Shown: one piece after another, positions 30,789 to 35,994 of the stretch
Position numbering within the stretch: the stretch's first letter is position 1
How the letters are laid out: every line of letters starts with the position of its first letter
NCBI GenBank assembly: GCA_033721415.1
Contig: JAWWAH010000003.1
Span: 1-35,994 of the forward strand
Reading direction: 5' to 3'
DNA: 35,994 nt
Source of the DNA: JAWWAH01 sp033721415
GTDB taxonomy: Bacteria; Patescibacteriota; Minisyncoccia; Spechtbacterales; 2-12-FULL-38-22
Translations under genes and position numbers: made by a program
The notes under the pieces: generated by a model
Database searches by the model: none
What the model was told of the DNA's origin: nothing
The model's input: only the letters and a program-made list of their open reading frames with translations

Positions 30789-31442
30789 CTATATCCAGTC
30801 TCTGAAACTGGATAGAGGGCGGGCATCCTCCAGAGAGTACTCTCCAATAGAGGTTCTTTTTAATTCGCTAACGTAAGCCCCTGTTTTAAGCTCTCTACCT
30901 ATGTCTCGCGCCAAAGCCCTAATATAAGTGCCACTTGAAACTTTTACCCTTATCTTTACCTCGGGCCAACTATAACTAAGTAGTTCTAGTTTATAAATAG
31001 TAACCTTTTTTGGTTTTAATTTAACCTCTTTTCCTTCTCTTGCTAGCTCATAAGCTTTTTTACCTTTTATTTTTTTAGCTGAATACGTGGAGGGAATTTG
31101 CTCCATCTCTCCTGTAAATTTTTCGAGCACCGCTTGAAGCTCTTGCTCGGTAACCGGCACTGCATTATCGACGGATGTATGCTGTGATTCCACTGGTTCT
31201 CCAGTTATGTCTCCTGTATCTCTTTCTTCGCCCAAAATAAAAGTTGCTTCATATTCTTTATCCATTCCTATAAAGGTGCTTTGTTGTTTGGTTTCTGGTC
31301 GCCCTACCAAAATAATAAGAAGCCCTTCTGCAAAAGGATCTAGGGTTCCTGCGTGACCCACTTTTTTAATGCCCGTAATTTTACGAACTTCGTCTACTAT
31401 ATCGTGGCTTGTTGGCCCCTTTGGTTTGTTAATTAAAAGCAT
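30789..31442 (-). CDS. truB: tRNA pseudouridine-55 synthase TruB
   Basis: This 217-residue synthase makes pseudouridine 55 in the T-loop of tRNAs. It starts LLINKPKGPTSHDIV and has catalytic Asp35 in GHAGTLDPFAEGLL, then YSAKKIKGKKAYELAR and SSGTYIRALARDIG. The usual C-terminal PUA-type extension is missing, giving the minimal catalytic domain. It starts three bases downstream of the uvrB stop and is probably cotranscribed. Confidence 0.95.
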   Translation of the reverse strand: MLLINKPKGPTSHDIVDEVRKITGIKKVGHAGTLDPFAEGLLIILVGRPETKQQSTFIGMDKEYEATFILGEERDTGDITGEPVESQHTSVDNAVPVTEQELQAVLEKFTGEMEQIPSTYSAKKIKGKKAYELAREGKEVKLKPKKVTIYKLELLSYSWPEVKIRVKVSSGTYIRALARDIGRELKTGAYVSELKRTSIGEYSLEDARPLSSFRDWI

Positions 31443-31445
31443 TAC

Positions 31446-33449
31446 CTATGAATTATCTTTTAACTTGTTTATCTTATCACGTAATTTAGCAGCTTTTTCA
31501 AAATCAAGATTTTTTGCTGCTTTTTTCATTTCTTTTTCTAACTCTTTTATTGCTAAGTTTTCATACTCTTTGAGCTCTTCATCTTTTGCCTCTTCTAACT
31601 CTAACTCTTTGGGCATTTTGTAGATTTTCTTCTCTATAGACATCGGTGTTATACCATGTTTTTTATTATATCTTTCTTGAATTTTCCTTCTGCGCTCCGT
31701 TTCTTTTATTGTTGCTTTCATTGAATCGGTTATCTTATCTGCATACATAATTGCCCTACCTTCAACATGTCTTGCCGCTCTTCCTATTGTTTGAAGTAAC
31801 GTAGTTTCGTTTCTAAGAAAACCCTCCTTATCTGCGTCGAATATTATAACAAGCGAAACTTCAGGAAAGTCTAGCCCTTCTCTTAGTAGGTTTATACCAA
31901 CCAAGACATCATATTCTCCTTCGCGCAGTTTTTGCATAATGGGCAATCGTTTAAGTGTGTGTATTTCTGAGTGTATGTATTGAACTTTTATTCCTTCGGT
32001 GTTTAAAAATTCAGCAATTTCTTCGGCAAGACGCTTTGTTATTGTTACAACAAGTGTACGTTGCCCCTTTTTATTTTGTTTTTCTATTTCCTCTATAGCG
32101 GTTTGCATCTGGTTTTTTGTTGGGCGTATTTCTATTTTTGGATCTAGTAACCCAGTTGGCCTTACTATTTGCTCTACTATGTTTTCTTTGCCAGCTTTTT
32201 CTGTTTCATAGTCTCCGGGTGTTGCAGAAACGTATACTGCTTTTTCTATTCTCTTGTTAAACTCATCAAATTTAAGTGGCCTGTTGTCGACGGCGGAGGG
32301 AAGGCGAAAGCCATGCTGTATTAATGTTCTCTTTCGTGCTCTGTCTCCTGCATGCATCCCTCGTATCTGAGGAAGCGTCATATGAGATTCATCTATCACA
32401 GTTAGAAAATCGTTGTCAGCGTTTTTCATATAGTCAACCAGGGTAAATGGGGGAGAGCCTGGCTTGCGGAAATCTAGGTGTCTTGAGTAGTTTTCAATTC
32501 CGGGGCAGTAGCCCATTTGTTCTATTAGCTCAAGATCATAATTTGTTTTCTGTTCTAATCTGTATGCTTCAATGTCCCGCCCTCTTTCTTTTAGGTTTTT
32601 TAATCTTGTGTGTAGTTCAGCTTGGATATTTTTAGTTGCAATCTTTAATTTATTTTCTGGAGTTATCCAAAAATTTGCTGGAAATATTTTTACCCCTTCT
32701 TTTTCTCCTTTTTTTCCGTATACTCCGCTAGGCGATATATCTTCGTTTTGTGCAATATTTGGTTCGGCTACAACTAGAGTTGCTATTTTTTCTTTATCAC
32801 CTTGACCCTCAAGCTCAATAACTATTTTTGCCTCCCCGGTGGGAGGATACACTTCTATTAGGTTACCCTTGGCACGGAAGCTTCCTGCCGATGGGTCTAT
32901 ATCGTTTCTGCCAAACCCCATACTAACTAGAGTGTTTAAAAGGTCCCTTCTTGTGATGGGCTGGTCTTTTTTTAAATCAAGGCTTACTCCTTGGTAATCT
33001 TCCGGAGAACCGATACCGTATATACAAGAAACCGAAGCCACAACCAAAACATCTTTTCTTGTAAGTAGTGCTTGTACTGCGGAGTGTCGCATCTTGTCTA
33101 TTTTTTTATTAACGCTTGCATCTTTTGCTATGTAAGTATCATTTTGAGGTATGTAAGCCTCAGGCTGGTAGTAGTCATAATAGCTTACAAAATAATGAAC
33201 AGCGTTTTCAGGGAAAAACTCTTTGAATTCCTGGTATAACTGCCATGCTAAAGTTTTGTTGTGAGATATAACAAGGGTTGGCTTATTGATATCTGCTATT
33301 GTATTTGCCATTGTAAAAGTTTTACCCGATCCTGTTACACCATGAAGAACCTGGTGCTTTTCACCGTCTTTTAACCCTCTTACAATATTTTCTATAGCCT
33401 TCGGCTGGTCACCTCTAGGTTCTAGTTTTGTGGTTAGTTTAAAATCCAT
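31446..33449 (-). CDS. uvrB: Excinuclease ABC subunit B
   Basis: I place the start at 33449 (MDFKLTTKLEPRGDQPKAIE), which is the usual UvrB start. The frame extends 18 codons upstream to 33503 but that part is not family-like. The 667-residue helicase-like damage verifier has Walker A GVTGSGKTFTMAN, the beta-hairpin region YYDYYQPEAYIPQNDTYI, RMGRNDID-like DEAD/helicase segments, VSLVIIFDADKEGFLR, and the C-terminal UVR domain (KAAKNLDFEKAAKLRDKI). Nucleotide excision repair partners uvrA/uvrC are not in the window. Confidence 0.96.
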   Translation of the reverse strand: MDFKLTTKLEPRGDQPKAIENIVRGLKDGEKHQVLHGVTGSGKTFTMANTIADINKPTLVISHNKTLAWQLYQEFKEFFPENAVHYFVSYYDYYQPEAYIPQNDTYIAKDASVNKKIDKMRHSAVQALLTRKDVLVVASVSCIYGIGSPEDYQGVSLDLKKDQPITRRDLLNTLVSMGFGRNDIDPSAGSFRAKGNLIEVYPPTGEAKIVIELEGQGDKEKIATLVVAEPNIAQNEDISPSGVYGKKGEKEGVKIFPANFWITPENKLKIATKNIQAELHTRLKNLKERGRDIEAYRLEQKTNYDLELIEQMGYCPGIENYSRHLDFRKPGSPPFTLVDYMKNADNDFLTVIDESHMTLPQIRGMHAGDRARKRTLIQHGFRLPSAVDNRPLKFDEFNKRIEKAVYVSATPGDYETEKAGKENIVEQIVRPTGLLDPKIEIRPTKNQMQTAIEEIEKQNKKGQRTLVVTITKRLAEEIAEFLNTEGIKVQYIHSEIHTLKRLPIMQKLREGEYDVLVGINLLREGLDFPEVSLVIIFDADKEGFLRNETTLLQTIGRAARHVEGRAIMYADKITDSMKATIKETERRRKIQERYNKKHGITPMSIEKKIYKMPKELELEEAKDEELKEYENLAIKELEKEMKKAAKNLDFEKAAKLRDKINKLKDNS

Positions 33450-33557
33450 AGACACTATATTATAGTATATTTTATAGATTAAGTCTAGATTGATACAAAT
33501 CAAAATATGTGATATTTTTTTTATATCTTAGTTCTTTGCCAACAGAGAGGAAAAAAC

Positions 33558-34574
33558 ATGGCAGAGGAAAGAGAAGAATCAACAAGGGATGAGCCTGTTG
33601 GAATGCCAGAGGCCTCCCCTCAAACTATTAAGCGTAGTGTGAATCCGATACTTCCTGTATTACTTGCAGTAGCGCTTGTTTTCGGAATTAGCGTTGGGAC
33701 CAATCACTGGCTCAAGCCGACTCCGGACGAACTTCGCTCCACTGTGTTTGATGACGGTGAATTTGATGGCACCGATTTCGAAGGTGACATGAGCACCTAT
33801 ACTCGAACAGTTAGAGTAGATGCGCATATTTTCTGGACTGCCGAAGAGGTAAGAGCCAGGGTTCTTGCTATGAATCCAGGTATATCTCAATTACCGGAAG
33901 AAGAGCAACAGGCTACTCTTGATCAGCTTGACGAGCAAATCTCTAATCTTCCTACAAATGAGGATGGATACATCTCTCAGAATGACCTTTCTCCACAGTT
34001 CAGGATAAATCCTGCAGCTGCTACGGGAGTGTTGCTTTCTGATAGCGTTGTTGTTCCAAGTCAAGTTCTTGCCACAGTACTGGGTATTTCGGGAACGATG
34101 GCTGATCGTGTAACTGTAACAGTCACACTCCTGGCGGATGCTGATGTTGAGGATGAGTGGAAGAAGGAGGAGCTTTTCAACGGCAGTGCTTCTGAGCTTG
34201 TGGTAGACTCGAAGGTTTATGTCGATAAGGACTATGGCCTTACTTACCTTGAGCGCCCTGCTCAAAAGGCTCTTGTAGACCCCGGGGAAAACCCATATGA
34301 AAAAGTTTCTCTCGAAGATATCAGCGACTTGGATGCTGTTGTGTATCCGCGTTCTCTGGGCACCCTTCGTGTAGTTGATTCCGGAAGAGTTACAGGAACT
34401 ATTGAAGACAGAGGACTTATTCTTATCGGAGGTCACTTCAGCACAGCTGATATGGGTGCCCCAGTTTTCTTGGTTCGCGATGGCAATCTTGTTTGGGCTG
34501 GTATGCTCACCAGCACAGCTCAGGGATTTGGCGTTGTAGTAAGTGCTGATACGGTAGAAAGCAGAATGCCATGA
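33558..34574 (+). CDS. Membrane-anchored protein with degenerate trypsin-like domain
   Basis: This 338-residue protein has a charged N-terminus, one membrane helix (about 29-47) and an exported body. The body reads like an S1 protease without its triad. ATGVLLSDSVVVPSQVLA (155-172) matches the strand-loop that normally carries TAAHxV. DYGLTYLERP (225-234) matches the DxALL strand, and ADMGAPVFLVRDGNLVWAG (297-315) matches GDSGSPVF...VVGI. All three catalytic positions are replaced. The stop is TGA, and codons are richer in G/C than those of uvrB. It is followed after 11 bases by a peptide-binding lipoprotein gene, suggesting a shared surface role. The fold assignment is an inference. Confidence 0.55.
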   Translation: MAEEREESTRDEPVGMPEASPQTIKRSVNPILPVLLAVALVFGISVGTNHWLKPTPDELRSTVFDDGEFDGTDFEGDMSTYTRTVRVDAHIFWTAEEVRARVLAMNPGISQLPEEEQQATLDQLDEQISNLPTNEDGYISQNDLSPQFRINPAAATGVLLSDSVVVPSQVLATVLGISGTMADRVTVTVTLLADADVEDEWKKEELFNGSASELVVDSKVYVDKDYGLTYLERPAQKALVDPGENPYEKVSLEDISDLDAVVYPRSLGTLRVVDSGRVTGTIEDRGLILIGGHFSTADMGAPVFLVRDGNLVWAGMLTSTAQGFGVVVSADTVESRMP

Positions 34575-34585
34575 AAGGAGTGAGC

Positions 34586-35994
34586 ATGAGAAAATTCGCG
34601 GCATTAATTGCTGCAATGGCAATGATATTAACCGCCTGCAGTTCAGGTGGAGGTAATACAGATTCAGAAACAACTGATAGCGGAGACCGCGATTATCTGC
34701 AGATAGCTTCTTCAGAGCCCTCAACTCTTGATCCACACCTGGTGACAGATGTTGGCTCTCACAGTTATGTTGCAAAGCTTTTTGCAAATCTTGTGAGGCT
34801 TGACCCAGCTTTGGTTGATAAGGATGGCAACGTTGTTGCCGTCGGTGCTGAAGCCACTACGCCAGATATGGTTGAAAAATACCGTAATGGTGAACTCGAG
34901 GGTTCGGCTGTTGTTGTTCCCGATATCGCAGTAGAACTGCCCGATCCTGAATACAACGATGATGGCACAATTTCCTATACCTTTAAGATCAGGGAGGATG
35001 CAAAATTCTCTAATGGTCGAAAGGTAACTGCTAACGATTTTGCATACTCTATTGAGCGTGCCGCAGATCCAAGGACCAGGAGTACCACAGCCGAGCTTTA
35101 TCTTGGCGACATTCTTGGTGTTATGGATATGCAGCGAGGTCGTATCAACAACCTGGTGTCCAACCAGGATGATAAGGTTAAAGTTGACCTCCCCGGTATC
35201 GAGGTTTTGGACGAATCAACCATCAGAATTACAACTGACGGAGGAATTAACTCCGAGGTGTTCTTGATGAAAATGACATATCCCACAGCTTCGGTTGTGG
35301 ACAAGGTGCAGGCAGAAAGCCCTGCCCGATGGACAGACCGTCCCAATTCCACAGGTCCTTACGTTCTCGTGAAGAAGGATGTTTCGGAAATAGTAATGGA
35401 GGCTAACCCCAATTATCACGGAGACCAGCCAAAGATTAACCGAGTTGTGTATCTGCTTGCGGGGGGGTCAACCTTCCTTAGATACCAGAATGGTGAACTT
35501 GATCTTACGGGCGTGGGTATCGCTGACCTTGATCTTCTTGCTCAGGCTCGCGATAGCTCTTCGGAGATCTCTAAGCAGTATTTCGAAACAACGGATATGG
35601 CAACGTCCTATATAGGACTTAGCTCAAGAACTCCACCATTCGATGACCCGATGGTACGCAAGGCCTTTGCTCTTGCAATAGATCGCACAGCGATTGCTAC
35701 CACGGTGCTTCAGGATCTTGTAATTCCTGCACATGGAATTCTTCCCCCCGGCATGCCCGGTTACAGGGAGGATTTCCAGGGTCAGAACTTTAACCCAGAT
35801 GAAGCAAGAGATCTTCTTGCTCGTTCGAGTTACGGTACAGACCTTCCTCGTATCAAGCTTACTGTTTCAGGGAGCGGCTCCTCGCCAAGTGTTGTTCTGC
35901 AAGCAATTGTAGAATCCTGGCGCACGCATCTTGGAGTAGAGGTTGAGATTGAGCAGGTTGACTACGCCACTTTCCTCGAAGAGTTGAAGAGAGG
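34586..35994 (+). CDS. Peptide/nickel ABC transporter substrate-binding lipoprotein, partial
   Basis: The frame starts at ATG 34586 with Shine-Dalgarno AAAGGAG (34574-34580) and runs off the right edge after about 469 codons. MRKFAALIAAMAMILTAC is a signal peptide with lipobox LTAC (C18), so it is anchored to the outer face of the membrane. The body matches SBP_bac_5 (OppA/DppA type), with SSEPSTLDPHLV, KFSNGRKVTANDFAYSIER, STGPYVLVKK, NPNYHG and VRKAFALAIDR. Such proteins deliver oligopeptides to an ABC importer; permease and ATPase genes would be expected downstream. Codon use is GC-richer than the chromosome before 33500. Confidence 0.88.
   Translation, partial: MRKFAALIAAMAMILTACSSGGGNTDSETTDSGDRDYLQIASSEPSTLDPHLVTDVGSHSYVAKLFANLVRLDPALVDKDGNVVAVGAEATTPDMVEKYRNGELEGSAVVVPDIAVELPDPEYNDDGTISYTFKIREDAKFSNGRKVTANDFAYSIERAADPRTRSTTAELYLGDILGVMDMQRGRINNLVSNQDDKVKVDLPGIEVLDESTIRITTDGGINSEVFLMKMTYPTASVVDKVQAESPARWTDRPNSTGPYVLVKKDVSEIVMEANPNYHGDQPKINRVVYLLAGGSTFLRYQNGELDLTGVGIADLDLLAQARDSSSEISKQYFETTDMATSYIGLSSRTPPFDDPMVRKAFALAIDRTAIATTVLQDLVIPAHGILPPGMPGYREDFQGQNFNPDEARDLLARSSYGTDLPRIKLTVSGSGSSPSVVLQAIVESWRTHLGVEVEIEQVDYATFLEELKR

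Noticed and set aside
33450..33503. 18-codon N-terminal extension of uvrB
   Set aside because: Family members start at the MDFKL-type N-terminus; the extension is AT-rich promoter-like sequence.

Overview
The window looks like a chromosomal segment of a small-genome, AT-rich bacterium, most likely a Patescibacteria/CPR (Parcubacteria-like) lineage. That placement is an inference from the compact housekeeping proteins (217-aa TruB, 185-aa YebC, 240-aa YidC, 735-aa PolA without a proofreading domain), the DUF3048 and TrmB-type genes, and the low GC; no marker phylogeny was possible. All 30 AT-rich genes with a visible stop end in TAA or TAG and read through without internal TGA.

Positions 1-5998 hold the replication-origin neighbourhood. 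A leftward run rpmH-rnpA-yidD-yidC-jag-flippase diverges from dnaA-dnaN-dciA, with DnaA-box-like sites on both sides of dnaA. From 5988 to 16383 are a class A penicillin-binding protein, tyrS, a two-gene cassette (N-formylglutamate amidohydrolase-like enzyme plus a RimK-type ATP-grasp/GNAT fusion), ruvC-yebC-ruvB, a long rod-shaped RNA candidate with its own near-consensus promoter, and a PilB/GspE ATPase. From 16644 to 22829 is one tight rightward operon: tsaE, polA, a histidine kinase, two unknown membrane proteins and a DUF3048 protein. Then come a putative metallopeptidase, a small SH3-like protein and a TrmB-type regulator.

Positions 25098-28770 are the unusual part: about 3.6 kb with almost no ordinary genes. 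AT-rich consensus promoters (TTGACA, 17 bases, TAxxAT) start transcripts that are visibly GC-richer than the chromosome and full of strong, often mutually exclusive helices. One RNA is closed by a perfect 14-bp stem, one leader has switching helices, and one element is tRNA-like with an oversized anticodon-position arm. Between them are short, GC-rich genes of unknown function (63, 67, 148 and 58 aa), most with strong Shine-Dalgarno sequences. I found no transposase, integrase, reverse transcriptase or CRISPR repeat. This is the best candidate for an undescribed system.

After the island come a small HExxH protein, holA, rpsT, truB and uvrB. At 33558 composition shifts upward again, with a membrane-anchored protein that looks like a degenerate trypsin-like protease, followed by a peptide-ABC-transporter binding lipoprotein cut by the window edge. 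TGA stop codons occur only in these GC-richer genes.
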